Below the pieces are notes generated by a model that did not search any database, had not been told where the DNA came from, and saw only the letters and a program-made list of their open reading frames with translations. From Membranipora membranacea (taxonomy: Eukaryota > Bryozoa > Gymnolaemata > Cheilostomatida > Membraniporidae), in NCBI GenBank assembly GCA_914767715.1, contig OU612071.1, positions 23,803,681 through 23,867,680 of the forward strand: DNA of 64,000 nucleotides, written 5' to 3'. Every line of letters starts with the position of its first letter. The first letter of the stretch is position 1. Of this stretch, positions 10,920 through 22,211 are shown piece by piece. Position numbers and translations under genes: made by a program.

Positions 10920-12250
10920 TCATATTCACGTATGAGCTGCCGGTTCCCATAACCTTCTTCACAATGGACTCGACTATCACAGATGCTTCTGCATCTGGCT
11001 GCAATATGTATGTGGCATATCATTCATGATACAGGTGTCAGTGGATAAAAAATAATAATTGAATGTGAAACGGGTACCTGGTTATACCTCGACAATAAAA
11101 GCAGGGTAGTTTTACATAAATAAGTATCGATTGTGCTAACATGTTGGTCTAGACCACTCTTTATTGTCAAACTTATCTCAAATCCTGTAAAAAGTATCCT
11201 ACCTTCTCACTCTTCACCTGCTTCCGCTATCTATTATGTCTCATGATGGATTAATGCCAGGAGGCCGATACCAGTGCCAATTATCCAACGGCTTTCAGCA
11301 TGATGCGCCAACTTTAATCTGTAAGTATGAAGTCTCAAAACTTATAAACACATTGACTTTCACGGACAAATCAGATATTTGATTTACCATTACAATTTAT
11401 ACAGGGAAAATGCTTGCATGCATGCTGAATTTTATTTACTTTTTCCAGAACTTACACTGCTCCGGATTTCTGTGAGTGCTTAGGATGTGCCGGGCTTGTG
11501 GATCATGACACCAAATGATTAACCATTGATTCGAATCTCTAGTTAACCTAAGTTAATTAAAAAAATTAAAGTACTTTTATAAAGACATAGTTGGTGGGTA
11601 CACTATCATGAGACATCAGGTCAATGATTATGATAGTTACTTACATTTGCAGCGACACGTCTTTAATCAGATGTGTTGTCTGCAGTCATCTTGTTCAAGC
11701 TACATTTACCTATTTCCAGCTTGACAGCCTTGTTGGTACAGAGCTGACCACAGCTTCATATCCGTTGTTATTGAATGGATCAACCTAAAACATAGCAAAG
11801 GATGAAAATGACAATCGCGATATAGCAGGGTACTTGAACCACCCTTCAGACCCTATATCTCCAGTCACAATAGAAAAACAGGTGGATGATTTATATGCTT
11901 CATGGTTTATTGCAGATTTTCAAACAGCATTATTCAAAAAAAAGTGACAAGGTATGATAAATTTGGCAAGAAAATTTTCTGTCACAAATCACTAAGTTCT
12001 TTGGAAGGAGATGCGACTCACTGAGTTTTTGTGGCCTAAGAAAATGAGTAGTCAATATTGTGTTTGATACTCGATTTTCTCCATAATTAGACTGCCTACT
12101 CACTTTTTCTATGGTTTGTTGCGGTTCTTTATGCGTCACTGATATCATGCTATTACTGTCGCAGTCGTTGCGCAGGAGAGCAGATGTTCACTGGCTTTAA
12201 AAGGCAGTTTTTGAGCTGATCTGAAAATAAAAGCACCTCCTCTTCTCGGC
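10920..12250 (+). repeat. Old diverged copies of the 2.5-kb repeat of 22-27 kb
   Basis: Several blocks match the tandem repeat at 22.2-27.6 kb in the same order and orientation. The segment near 10964-11035 (atgtggcatatcattcatga) matches 23283-23306. The segment near 11263-11330 (ccgatac..caattatccaacggc) matches 23789 onwards. The segment near 11495-11520 (gcttgtggatcatgac) matches 23990-24015. The segments at 11705-11860 (ggtacagagctgaccac; gtacttgaaccaccct) match 22493-22620, and 12140-12225 (gcaggagagcag; gctgatctgaaaataaaag) matches 22855-22900. The order implies the tail of one copy followed by the head of another. Identity is patchy, so these are much older than the 22-27 kb pair. Confidence 0.6.
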
Positions 12251-14511
12251 GCTCAGCTTCTGAGGGTCATAGTCTGTGCCAAGCAAAACAACAGGCGGGT
12301 TGGGAGGATTTGCATTTTTGATTGTGTGAGGCGTGAGCAGGATGGTTGAATGAGATGCTGATTTGGTTGGGTATGAGCAAGCCATAAAAATCTGCATGTA
12401 CTGAATTGATGAGTTGGTCATCTGGCTACTATAAGGCTCATGGGTCGGTAAACCTGATTTTCATTTGGCATCTCTTCCTCTTGCCAAAGCCAACAGTGAC
12501 ATGTGCCCATGGTCGAAAAGGTATGTGAAGAATGAGGAATTACATGCAGCAATGCCAGTGATGGATCATTAGGGTCATAGGGATAGCGAGGATGGATCTG
12601 GAGGATCGCTTTATCTCCTCTCCGTTGGCCTAAACCAGTATTTGACCTCTGCATCTGAAAGATAATGTCTGAAGACTGGCAGGAAAGAGGAATGGTCATG
12701 TCTAGCAGCATGTAATGGTAATAAACATGCCAACCTTTGTTGTCTGGAATTCAGGGTTGCAACGCCAACATGACAGACAGTGACTGCTGAATTTTCCCAG
12801 AAGCCTTGGGCATCATTGTGAATACTCCAGTGGTAAATTGAAAAAAAAACCTGCGCTTCTGCTGGCCATCATGTTTAACCTTTACAGCTTGTGTTTTTGG
12901 TAGATATTGACCAAATCTTCATGGTCTAAATCAGGTATGCAATAATGCACAGGGTAATTATCAGGTTGCATGGCAGGATTCCAACTATTGTGTTATTTCA
13001 TGCTCTGTGGCAATAAGTGAATCCATGACTTCCCCAATTTTGCCGACCAAACTTAAGATATGGGGTAAGGGTAAGGGTATTATGAATCAACAGTCAATTG
13101 TGACTGCGCGATTGCTTCATGAATGGGCCTCATCACCAATAAATCTATGGTGGTCTGCTACTGTAAAAGTGAAAAAATGAAAATGTGAAGAAAAAAGCGA
13201 ACAAAATATTGAGGAGAATATGAGCACAAAACCTGTGAATCTTGTTTTGGAGAGCACTACGTTCTTCATGTAAGGTTTGCTGTATGTCTCTTCCCAAACA
13301 GGTTTTGGTCTTTTTTCAAATCGCCAATCCACATATCATAGCATAGGAATGAAGTTAACCAGCAGGACAGGATGTGATGTCGTATTCAATTGTCTATTAT
13401 GATTACCACAATGCTGTGGCTATTTCCTTTTTATGTCAACCACGCTACATGCGAGATGCCTCTGTTATTGCTCCCAAATAAAATCCTCAAACATCACCAA
13501 TAAACATAATAATAATTATATATAATAATCATATTTTTGACAAAATTTTACATCAGTCTTGGACTGGCGAGTCTGTGCTGTTAATATCCAGCTGCCCCAA
13601 AGTTATCTTCGTTTTATTTGGGCTTCCCTAGTGGTTTTTCCTTTTCTGGGTCAGCCATGACTGATCTCATATCAGATGATGATTTTGTGCAGATGTACGC
13701 AAGCTGTTAGTGCAGGTATCGATCAAGAACGAACAAGTCTTTTGTTCCAGCAAAAAAGCATGAATGCTCTTGAAATCCAACAACTAAAACCGACTCAAAC
13801 TGTACGCTCCTGATGAATATCTTAATCAGCTACACCTCTAAAGATACTGTGTAGAGCATACTGGAAGTTTCTGTGTGTACGATATAGACTATAGCAAGAT
13901 TTTTTTCATGGGAAATAGAAAAACTGGCATTCTTGTCCAACGGCAAACAACGCCCAGTAAATTACAATAATGGGCACATGATGACATCAATAAACCTTGA
14001 TGTGCATATCACTATATTAAAATCTGGGACAATCCATATTCAGGATGCCAAAGCTTCATCCATAGGAAACCTCATCGAGAACACCATAGTAAACAACATT
14101 GTTCCTAAGCTAGCAGTACCACCAAACAGCACAAACCACACTCAACAATATGCCAGATGTTCAGACTCATTTTCAGGTACACCATCACCATTATCCTCAT
14201 TGCCTGGAAGCCTATGCAACGACCAAATCCCAAGTGATATCTTCTCTGTTTAGAGAAATTATGAAATGGGTGAGGATATATTATCTTCACTTTAAATTCC
14301 CAAAATGTCTAAAACTTTGTGACAAAACGAACAGAACTTCTGACAAACCGATTCAGTGCACTGGGAAAGACAAAATCATCCACCGATTATGATAGACGAT
14401 TCGACGAGATCAGGAAAGCTGTTCGAAAAGTGGATGACCACTTCACTGACTAATATTGTGATCAGGGCAGGGCGCAAAGATTATGATATCGTGATAATAC
14501 ACAGTGTCTAT
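12251..14511. other. No confirmed gene; two adjacent minus-strand ORFs
   Basis: Minus-strand ORFs at 12418-12711 (97 codons) and 12197-12421 (74 codons) lie close together, and another lies at 13117-13332. Their composition is less skewed than chance AT ORFs, but no motif is recognised. The part from about 13.9 kb may belong to the same Helitron as 14.5-15.2 kb, but no conserved block can be read there. Confidence 0.35.
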
Positions 14512-15165
14512 TTACAGTAAAATATGCAGGGGACAAGTCTGGATTATAATTTGGTCAACTCTTCTGGGCAGATTGGTAATGAATGTATTAATGTCTTGTG
14601 GATCATTGAGAACATGGCCACAGAACGCGAATCGACCGCCACGAGACAGACGCAACAGTGACATGTTTGGATTGACCTGGCATCTGTTCAGATTGTGTAA
14701 GTCCATAAAGCTCAGGGACAGTAGGGGCCTGGTCAAATGTTTGTTTTGGTCAGAAAAGTTATCCCTCTTGCACAGTTTTCAGAAGAGATCCTTTGCTACA
14801 ATATTGGCGAACAAGTTGACTGATATCATTGAATTTGTGAGAGAACTTTCGCAGAAGTTGGAGAAACTGAGGGTCAGGGTCAGTATTGTTCAATGTCATA
14901 TCATGTCTTCATCCATCATCATCGTGAGCAGCATTTTGTAAAGGAACACAAGGTCGTCAAAGTTAACAGATTGAGGAGATAGTGGGCGAGGGTCTTGATA
15001 TGGCAGTGGATTGACATAATCATCTCCATTGCCAACATTGGTAGGGTCAGGAAAGAAAATCTTCCTAGCTGCCTGGCGCTGATAGTAATTTCTACTGGCA
15101 TAGGAAGTTTGATGCCGCAGTCCCTGCTTATTATACATAGACATGGCACACTGCCTGCGAGGTTC
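14512..15165 (-). pseudogene. Helitron remnant: Helitron-like N-terminal region
   Basis: Two minus-strand open segments in the same frame, 14896-15165 and 14512-14736, are separated by about 160 bp containing several stops. The downstream segment reads RGGRFAFCGHVLNDPQD, then INTFITNLPRR. This resembles the block found in the N-terminal domain of Helitron Rep/helicase proteins (pattern: L-xGG-x-Y-x-GHVINFPQD-x(6)-LPR). The block before it (DLHNLNRCQVNPNMSLLRL) matches the usual preceding LEE-x-LI-x-V-x-P-x-M-x-V pattern. The upstream segment, rich in basic residues and then Pro/Asp (QAARKIFFPDPTN), fits the variable region ahead of that domain. The Rep HUH motif and helicase were not found, so this is a dead fragment. 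Assignment is from memory of the family pattern. Confidence 0.6.
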
Positions 15166-15239
15166 ACTGCAATGCTGTGAGAATGGGAGCTATGGTTGTT
15201 TCAAAAACTAAGGCATTCACAGAGACATGATGAAAAGCT

Positions 15240-15930
15240 ATGAGTAGAATAAAGCAGGGCAGTCCAACTTTCTGAAAATTGAAACTACAGGAGACAAATG
15301 GGTTTGTTTAGGAAAAGTAATTGCAACATAATGCACAGGTATCTGTCTTCTATAAGGTGCTGCCTGGTGAAACAAAGTTATGGCAAGTTGAGTCAACAAA
15401 TTTACAGAGTATGAGTACAAGAGAAGCGCAGCAACCCTCCCAACTTAACCCGTTGCTAACTATGCAGTTTGTTATGAAACTGTTATTGCAATATAGGTAG
15501 ATGCCTATCAAAAAGTGCCGCCTGATAAAACAAGTTGTGGTAAGGGTCTGAATTTGACAGCTGCTATGAAATAAAAAAGAAGAGCAGCAAAACTCTGAAA
15601 ATCGAAACAACAAAGCAACACAGGTAGATGCCTGTCTGTCAATAACCACTGCATGGTAAAAAATTGTTGCAAGCTTTGAACTTTGACAGCTGCGATAAAA
15701 AAAGAAAAGCAGCATACCGCTGGGTATCGAACAAACAAAGTGACACAGCCTGGTAAAAAAAATTCTTGCAAGCTTCTGACTTTGACAGCTGCGATAAAAA
15801 AAAGAAGACCAGAAAGAAAGAAAAGCAGCATTCCATTGGGTATCGAACCACAACAACGCCACACAGGTATATGCCTGTGTTGTAGGCTTCTGACTTTGAC
15901 AGCTGCCATAAAAAAAAGAAGATATTTACA
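15240..15930. repeat. Diverged tandem repeat, five units of about 119-157 bp
   Basis: Units are anchored by cacaggtNNatgcctgt-like words at about 15334, 15491, 15619, 15743 (shortened) and 15862, and by gacagctgcgataaaa plus an A-rich tract at 15558, 15686, 15783 and 15898. Each unit also carries ctgggtatcgaac. In the last unit acacaggtatatgcctgtgt forms a short hairpin, and the reverse strand at about 15841 reads ggttcgataccc, which fits the Pol III B-box pattern. ORFs on both strands here are repeat artefacts. Confidence 0.75.
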
Positions 15931-16753
15931 GTCACATGGTTGCGCAATATGATAAGATCGAAATCGGGAATAAGTAGTAATCAGATATGTGGAGATAATA
16001 CTATTACTTATATGTCGAGAACCCCCTGAAATGTCCTGCCTGGCTTGTTGATTTATCCAAAAAAAAGTATAGATTTTCGAATTTTACAGTGTTTGGCTCC
16101 AATAGTTGAATGAATAACAAAGTGACCTACCCAAGCAGCTGATTGGCTGTTGTAAGATTCATTTTGAGTGCGGTGCATTTCAAAGTTCAACAAAAGGCAT
16201 GACTCAACTTACTAGGATACACCTTTGAATAAAAAAAGTCCCTCTACAAGAAAAATCTCCAAGGCACTGAGGCTTAAAAACTTTGAGGGATAGAGAGTGC
16301 TCTTGACAATAAACTCAAAGGACCAGACTAGCGGAAGTGACCCCACTTTGTAACAAACACAGTCTCTTACGGGTTAGACTTCAGAGTGTTCAAATATCAT
16401 AACCTATAGTCCAAACCTTTGCGCTACTCACTCGCGGGTTAATTGAAGCTAATATGAACATTACAAGCAACGCAACTTAGTTCGTTACCCAGTGTTTGAT
16501 AGTATAACTTAAAAAAAGAACAGGTAAGAATATAGTATGTCTTGCAGTGAATGAAGCTGAATGGGCAGAACTGTTAGGTGTTTATCAGGTGATATAATAG
16601 ATCTCAAGATGCCACCAATCACCACCCTAGAGCTGAGAAGCTATTGTTACCCTGTTCAGGATTAGGACTAAGGGTTACCACAACAAGTAGTTGTACATTT
16701 CAGCTACAAACATTAATAGTCACCAACAGATATTCTTGCCTACTTAATTTTTA
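15931..16753. other. No recognisable feature
   Basis: AT-rich unique sequence between the tandem repeat and the LINE remnant. No open frame, tRNA-like fold or repeat was recognised. Confidence 0.5.
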
Positions 16754-17905
16754 GTGATTTTAGTGATTGATCAATTTTTTAACACAGGTGTTTTTAAACC
16801 CAGTTATTGGATCAAAGTTTCTTTGCTGCATCTTTTAGGCAAAGTCTGTGAACAGGTTATCGTTGACAAGATCAAGTTTTGTGTGAAACATCTCATCGGT
16901 TGCAATCAGTATGCTTTTTGTTGGGACATTAGACGCTATTTTACAGCTTTTTGATGATATAAAATCAGATTTAGATTTGGCTCACAATACTCAAGTACAA
17001 TTATAGGGGGCTGTTGATTTTTCTAGAGCACTTGATAGGCTTCAGCCAAGTATCGTTCTAAGTAAAATGTAAATTATGGTGCGAATGAAACCCTACTGGA
17101 TCTATTAGCTGAATTTCTAGTACATAGGAAACAATGTGTAAAATTCAATAGCACCTTTTCTGATTACATTGATATCTCTGTTAGGGCACCACAGGGCACT
17201 AAGCTTGGGCACCTGCTATGGCTTTTTAATGTTAACAACTTGAATGTTGAGGATTTTAGATTAGTGAAGTATGCAGATGATACTACATTTTACAAACGTT
17301 TCGGAGAGAATAGCACAGACTCTATTGCCGCAGCTTTTTATGATACAATGGTGGCTGATGATAATAATATGCTACTGAATGCTTACAATACTGGTATAAT
17401 AAATGTTTTGCTGAGTTACCATAATGAGTATATCGATCCTGTGAATTTGAGTCCGTGATTCACCATCTCAGATTGCCAAGTATTTAGGTATGACATTGAT
17501 AATCATTCATCTTTTAATAAACATGTAGAATCTCTTGTCTCATCCTGTAATAGTGAGATATTTCTTTTACTTTATGATCAAACAAAGTTGTTAGATATTA
17601 GCTTTCCATTCTATTTCGCCACTCAATGATTTCATATTTTCCAGCAGCTTTGCTAGTAGCCACTCTCATCCACTTTTAGTCGCATTAGTTTTAATAATTT
17701 CAAGAGATCTTCCGCTGCTAATAATGTATGCACTAAATACCGTCCAGAAATTTCCCAAACCCAGGAATGCTCAAAAAACTTTTTCAGTTTTATATGAGAT
17801 TTTTTAATAATGACAACATTTATATTGAGTAAAACGAGCACGGCATTTCAATGTTATCGAACCTTGGTTTGATAGATAAGTGAAAATAAACCAATACCAA
17901 TACCA
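16754..17905 (+). pseudogene. Non-LTR retrotransposon (CR1/L2-like) reverse transcriptase remnant
   Basis: Reading the plus strand with frame corrections shows the order of reverse-transcriptase palm motifs. LLGKVCEQVIVDKI and GCNQYAF come from the fingers/palm entry at 16.83-16.92 kb. VDFSRALDRLQPSIVL lies at about 17.01-17.06 kb, RAPQGTKLGHLLWLFNVN at about 17.18-17.23 kb, and the catalytic motif as VKYADDTTFYK with YADD at 17270-17281. The segments 16754-16954 and 17240-17458 are in the same frame, separated by stops and indels. The element ends near 17887-17905 in aataaaccaataccaatacc, the short tandem tail typical of CR1/L2 3' ends. No endonuclease domain is present, so this is a 5'-truncated dead copy. 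Confidence 0.85.
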
Positions 17906-18092
17906 ATTAGTATATCACTTGATCAGTGTGGTCAGCAGACCTTTGGTTGTGTCATTGGAGATCGTGTAACCATGCCCACTTTGATTTTGCAGTTAATCTA
18001 AAAAGTCAACTATCCTTAATGCTTGAACTTTAATTTAATTTTTTATACATAATTATGCTGACACTGATCTTCAATGCCGTTTTAGTTCCCAG

Positions 18093-18244
18093 CAGACCAA
18101 CCATTAACCTCTCTGGACAGCGTTAGCGGAGGAGTGACTGAATGGAAGGAAAAAGTCAAAGCAGGGGAACCGATTGCGACCTCAGATGGGAAACACTATA
18201 AAGCGCAAAACATCATATTAGTGAACAAGGAGACTGATTTTTGA
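18093..18244 (+). CDS. Candidate terminal exon of an unrecognised gene (49 codons)
   Basis: A pyrimidine-rich tract ending in gttttagttcccag gives a 3' splice site with AG at 18091-18092. The following phase-2 frame is open from GAC at 18095 to TGA at 18242-18244. The 49 residues begin DQPLTSLDSVSGG, continue VTEWKEKVKAGEPIATSDGK and end NIILVNKETDF. Composition is balanced and charged, unlike the AT-driven ORFs around it, and looks like real protein. The family is not recognised, and no upstream exon was found because the LINE remnant lies immediately 5'. An AATAAA at 18622-18627 could serve as a poly(A) signal about 380 bp downstream. It could also be a piece of a retrocopy or transposon ORF. 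Confidence 0.4.
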
Positions 18245-18710
18245 CTGCAAGCGGTATGAAGACTGAAGAGAGAGATTTAGGTTCTAGTCAGGCAACAGCA
18301 GGATGTTTATACCGACAACTGTCTGATATAATGTATTATGTACCATTGGCAGATTTCATACAGAAGTACAAAGCTGTCCAGTATGCTGGGAATTTTTTGT
18401 TCCTTCAATTGAGAAAACAATTGTGCTTTTAAATCCTTCAATCAATATGCCTTCTTTTCTTCTTTATCTGAAATTTGTGTACAGCCATTAATAGTATCAA
18501 ACTTTTTAATTGTACACGTATTTGATGCTTCGAGGTTTCAATGACCCAAAGATTTATCTGGTCAGGCTATATGTAATATATTTCATTATTTTATGCATTA
18601 TTTAGATCAGCCATTGTTATCAATAAAGTATCAGTAACTGCTGCAACTTCAGTCAAGGACTACTTCATACAACACTTTTCCATGTATCGATAATTTTGCT
18701 TGCCACAGAT
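18245..18710. other. Possible 3' UTR; otherwise nothing seen
   Basis: The AT-rich stretch after the candidate exon contains AATAAA at 18622-18627. A 63-codon ORF at 18241-18432 has no motif. Nothing else is recognised. Confidence 0.35.
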
Positions 18711-18862
18711 TTGACAATGTGTTGTTGACTTGGCAGACACTTAAAATAATAATCCCATCTTTAACACTTGAATAATAGAACAGCGAAAGCATAACTCCAA
18801 TTTAGACCCATGTTTCAACACTATATTTATATGCGATGTAGTTTTCGATGTGTCAACTGAAA
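18711..18862 (+). repeat. Dispersed repeat, copy also at 58311-58459
   Basis: From ttgacaatgtgttgttgact to gttttcgatgtg this segment aligns collinearly with 58311-58459, sharing aatcccatctt, gcgaaagcataactcc/gtgaaagcataactcc, gacccatgt and gcgatgtNgttttcgatgtg. Identity is roughly 75% by eye. The two copies are 40 kb apart in the same orientation. The family is unknown. Confidence 0.8.
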
Positions 18863-19004
18863 GTATTGAATGAATTAAAAAAGGTTGAAGAATTTTTACT
18901 TGGCAAACATTTACGGTCAATTTTAACTTATGCATTGCAGTTTGGTTTTCACTTATGCTAGATGGTGATAAATCTTCTTTAGAAAGAATTAAAAGGGCTG
19001 CTAC

Positions 19005-19170
19005 TGTCAGGGTGACAATTTTTAAAGCATGCACCAGTACTATAAACAAATTGATATATTATGTCAGAGTGACAATTTTTAAAAGCATGCACCAGTACTA
19101 TAAACAATTTGATATATTATGTTAGGGTGACCAATTTTTAAAACATACACCAGTACAAATTGATATATTT
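19005..19170. repeat. Three tandem copies of a 57-58 bp unit
   Basis: Units start at tgtcagggtgac (19005), tgtcagagtgac (19062) and tgttagggtgac (19120). Each carries caatttttaaa, a gcaccagtac-type word and attgatatatt. The third is shorter, lacking the tataaac segment. Divergence is low, so the duplication is fairly recent. Confidence 0.9.
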
Positions 19171-19236
19171 CTTGAGATTCGTTATCAGACAGGATAAATA
19201 CCAGACAGAATTACTGTACCGAAGGAATGGCAAAAA

Positions 19237-19410
19237 ACCAACAATAGCAACTTTCTGTGGTGATAGCTCAACCAGAGAGAATGTTTTCAACACCATCTCT
19301 GAGGGTAGTCGCTACCATGATAAACCGACAATAACAATTTTCTGCGGTGATAGCTCAACCAGAGAAAATGTGTGCATCACCATCTTTGAGGGTAGTCGCT
19401 ACCATGATAA
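19237..19410 (+). repeat. 87-bp tandem duplication inside a 96-codon ORF
   Basis: Units 19237-19323 and 19324-19410 are about 90% identical. Since 87 is a multiple of three, the plus-strand ORF 19160-19450 carries two 29-residue repeats (FCGDSSTRENV ... GSRYHD). Of nine differing codons, four are silent and five replace the residue, so coding constraint is neither shown nor excluded. No protein family is recognised. Confidence 0.8.
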
Positions 19411-19618
19411 AAGCATATGCAGAGATCTTAGTACTAAAATTTTTTTTTGAGAGATCTAAGCGAACGCTTCCAACTGCATGCAAGTAACTGGGCTTGATCC
19501 ATGGAAAAGGAGCTAGGGTGGGGAAAGTTGCTGACGTTTTTTTAAAACGTGACAAAATAATGAGACACACAACATCATCTTCCTTCAAACCTCATTTTGA
19601 ACAAGAGGTGATGGTACA

Positions 19619-19670
19619 GTCCATAAATCCATAAATCCATATCCATATCTAAATCCATAAATCCATAATC
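19619..19670. repeat. Short tandem repeat (atccataa-type)
   Basis: Several copies of aatccata or its shortened form atccat fill the stretch, with some irregular spacing. This is a simple minisatellite. Confidence 0.85.
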
Positions 19671-20862
19671 TTATAAATATTAATGATTTTACATTATAGT
19701 TGAATTTTAAGGTGTTGGGATTTTATTGTGAAACTAACGTTGAAATTGAAAGTACACAGAATTATTAACAGCCTATCAGTAGATAGGATTTTATTTAGAT
19801 AAAAACAACACTTAATGGTGTTTTATTACAACTGTAAATTAACCTTGGTTTGCGGAGATTTCTATTTTAGCATCAGCTTATTATTGCGTCTCTGCCTTCT
19901 GCTATATATGATGCGATGAACGAGAATTGAAATAATATCATACTACACACTACACGCACTACAAGAAGAAAGAGAATATAACTACAAGTCACCACCAACT
20001 TCAATAATACTTGCACCAGCTACATCTTGCCTGCTACTTATATCATCAAAGTGAAACTACCTGCTTGCACAACAATTATATCATCATCAAAGTGAAACTG
20101 CCTGACAAAGCTGCATCATGTATACACCATTGAACACACCAATAAAGATATGCAGCAGCCACAGCTTCAGGCAGTAGCAACAGGACCGTCGTCCTTTACG
20201 GTATCATTTAAGCAGTTAGTATTAAGACAGGAAAGCAACAGGACCGTTGTCCATTTTAGCAGTGTCATAGATTGTGAAGTAAAATAATTGATTGTATCAT
20301 AATATATTGTATTGTTGTGTAATTCGAAGTTATACCAACTTATCTGTGCGATCATAGATCAGTGACTAAATCAGCATTCATCTCGCATTCTGACATATAA
20401 CCAAGGATGAGAGTGCAAAGACAGTCAGGTTAGAATATTCAGAACGCCTTTTTAATATATTTAACCTTATAGAAATATAAATGGTCAGGGTAATTAAATA
20501 AATAGTCTTAGTCTAAACAGATTAGTTTTATGCCTGACTGGTTGACATAAATAATTGGTAATCAAAGCCGCTTGACTCTTTAGTAGTCGCAATTGTGTAT
20601 TCAAAGGCAATCCAAACTTCACGCACTTGTAGACGGCCTTGTCGGCGCTTTCATGTAATAGATCATAAACGGATATCAAAAGTTGGAATATATATAACTT
20701 GTGATGAATTAAATAGACTGTGTATTATAATAATCTTGAATTGAATTTAAGTTAACACTCGTGACGACGTCTAGTGAATTAAGCTCATGAGTAGATAAAC
20801 AGTGCGTGTATTACATTTTGTCAGGAAATTAATTGATATCGTTCATTGATGACCATCAGAAT
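19671..20862. other. No gene; a few short duplications
   Basis: AT-rich sequence. The word atcatcaaagtgaaactNcctg occurs twice (20045 and 20085 regions) and gcaacaggaccgtNgtcc twice (20176 and 20236 regions). No coding or RNA signal is seen. Confidence 0.5.
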
Positions 20863-21110
20863 TTGTCACAACAGTGTATTGTGTATCAGCCTATAGTAGA
20901 TCCGTGTATTGTGTATCAGCCTATCTTTGAAACCCTTCTGTGGGTTATATTATGGTTCATAATTCGAGCGATGGCTTTCAGTGCTAAACTAAATATAACC
21001 CTAAACTAAATATAAAAGCCCTCTCGCTCATCAGAGTAGTCTCGGAGCAAGCTAACTACACCCTGTTGTGTACACGGCCCAGTCCGTTTCTCACACTACA
21101 AGAACTATTT
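20863..21110 (+). mobile_element. Possible solo LTR
   Basis: The segment begins tgtcacaacag, contains a tandem gtgtattgtgtatcagcctat duplication (about 20872 and 20904), a duplicated ctaaactaaatata word and a TATA-like tataaaag at 21011-21018. GC-richer sequence then follows (ctctcgctcatcag and onward), as in the U3-R-U5 order of Gypsy-type LTRs. No partner LTR, primer-binding site or target duplication was found, so the call is weak; it could be an ordinary promoter. Confidence 0.25.
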
Positions 21111-21308
21111 TTCCAGCCCATAGCTATGAGGAAAGGCTGATACTTTTTTGTTTTCAAACCTTATCTGAATTGATTTTCTATCTGAGCAAGAGACATTTTA
21201 ATAAAATAGAAAATGATCCAGAGTACCAAATTTTTAGTTGAGTAATATGAAATCAACTCATCAAAGACAAAAGAACTAGTTTCTGTAATAAACGAGATCA
21301 CCCTGATC

Positions 21309-22190
21309 TCATACAACTTACTATCAATGACGTAGACATAGAGAGAGTTAATGAGTACAAACACCTCGGAACAACACTGGAAAGAAAACTCTCACTGAAC
21401 ACCATACATTGAAGCTAGTGGAGAAGTCTAACAAAAGATTATTCATCGTGAAACAATTAGCCTACCTCAATGTCATCGCAACCACAATTCAGCTAGCTTA
21501 CACCATATTTATAGAAAGTGTCCTTATCTTACCATCTATCCATAATCTATGGACACTTAAATCAAGATGACATGAAACAGTACAACCACACCATCACTGT
21601 AGCATTTCCTCTAAGCCAACACCAAATCTCCAGTACAAACATCAGCGGAGTATACAACAAAGCTTTCAAAACCAAATGTTTGCTTGTGGACTAGACACTA
21701 TCATAGACTTCGAAAAATTGCCATCTGGTACATACTGTGTGCCAAAATACCGAGTAAATGCCAGAAAATTCTGTTTAAGATCAAGACTGTTAAACTCTAT
21801 CTTTTCATAACTCATTTTATACTTATTCTCACTCATTTATTATTGAGAATTCTTATGCCTATATTTTAGAACGAGCACTCAGGAAAGCAACCAATTTTAT
21901 CATGAAAATTAATAGAAAATATGTACATACATATAAACAGCAGAAGTACATCCTCTCGTCATAATGCTATTTTCTGAACTTAGATCTGCAAGACTCAAAA
22001 AGGTACCAAATCATTTTTTCCAACCATGATGCCTTGTTTTGACGTACAACCTTTGCAATTTTTTGTTTATAAACTTTATCTATGTTTCGCTTTTTCCGAG
22101 TCCATTTTTTAAGTAATGTAACCATACAACTTTATTATTCTCATTTTGCCGAATGTATAAATAAACTTCACCGAATCTGAAACTGAAACA
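21309..22190 (+). pseudogene. Non-LTR retrotransposon remnant (RT C-terminal end)
   Basis: Plus-strand translation gives DIERVNEYKHLGTTLERKLS, then after a one-base frame change KSNKRLFIVKQLAYLNV and YTIFIESVLI. This is the V-x-EYKYLG-T ... KKA-x-QRLY-x-LRKLRSFNV ... FIESVL series found after the palm domain in many LINE reverse transcriptases. Later fragments (LERALRKATNFI near 21.86 kb) fit the end of the ORF. The segment closes with aataaacttcaccgaatctg near 22160-22180, a likely 3' end. There are many stops and frameshifts; catalytic motifs are absent because the copy is 5'-truncated. Confidence 0.75.
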
Positions 22191-22211
22191 AGTATGAAAT
22201 ATATGGATTTT

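Noticed and set aside
13933-14941. Plus-strand ORFs of 106 and 145 codons
   Set aside because: They are antisense to or beside the Helitron-like minus-strand reading and have no motif of their own.
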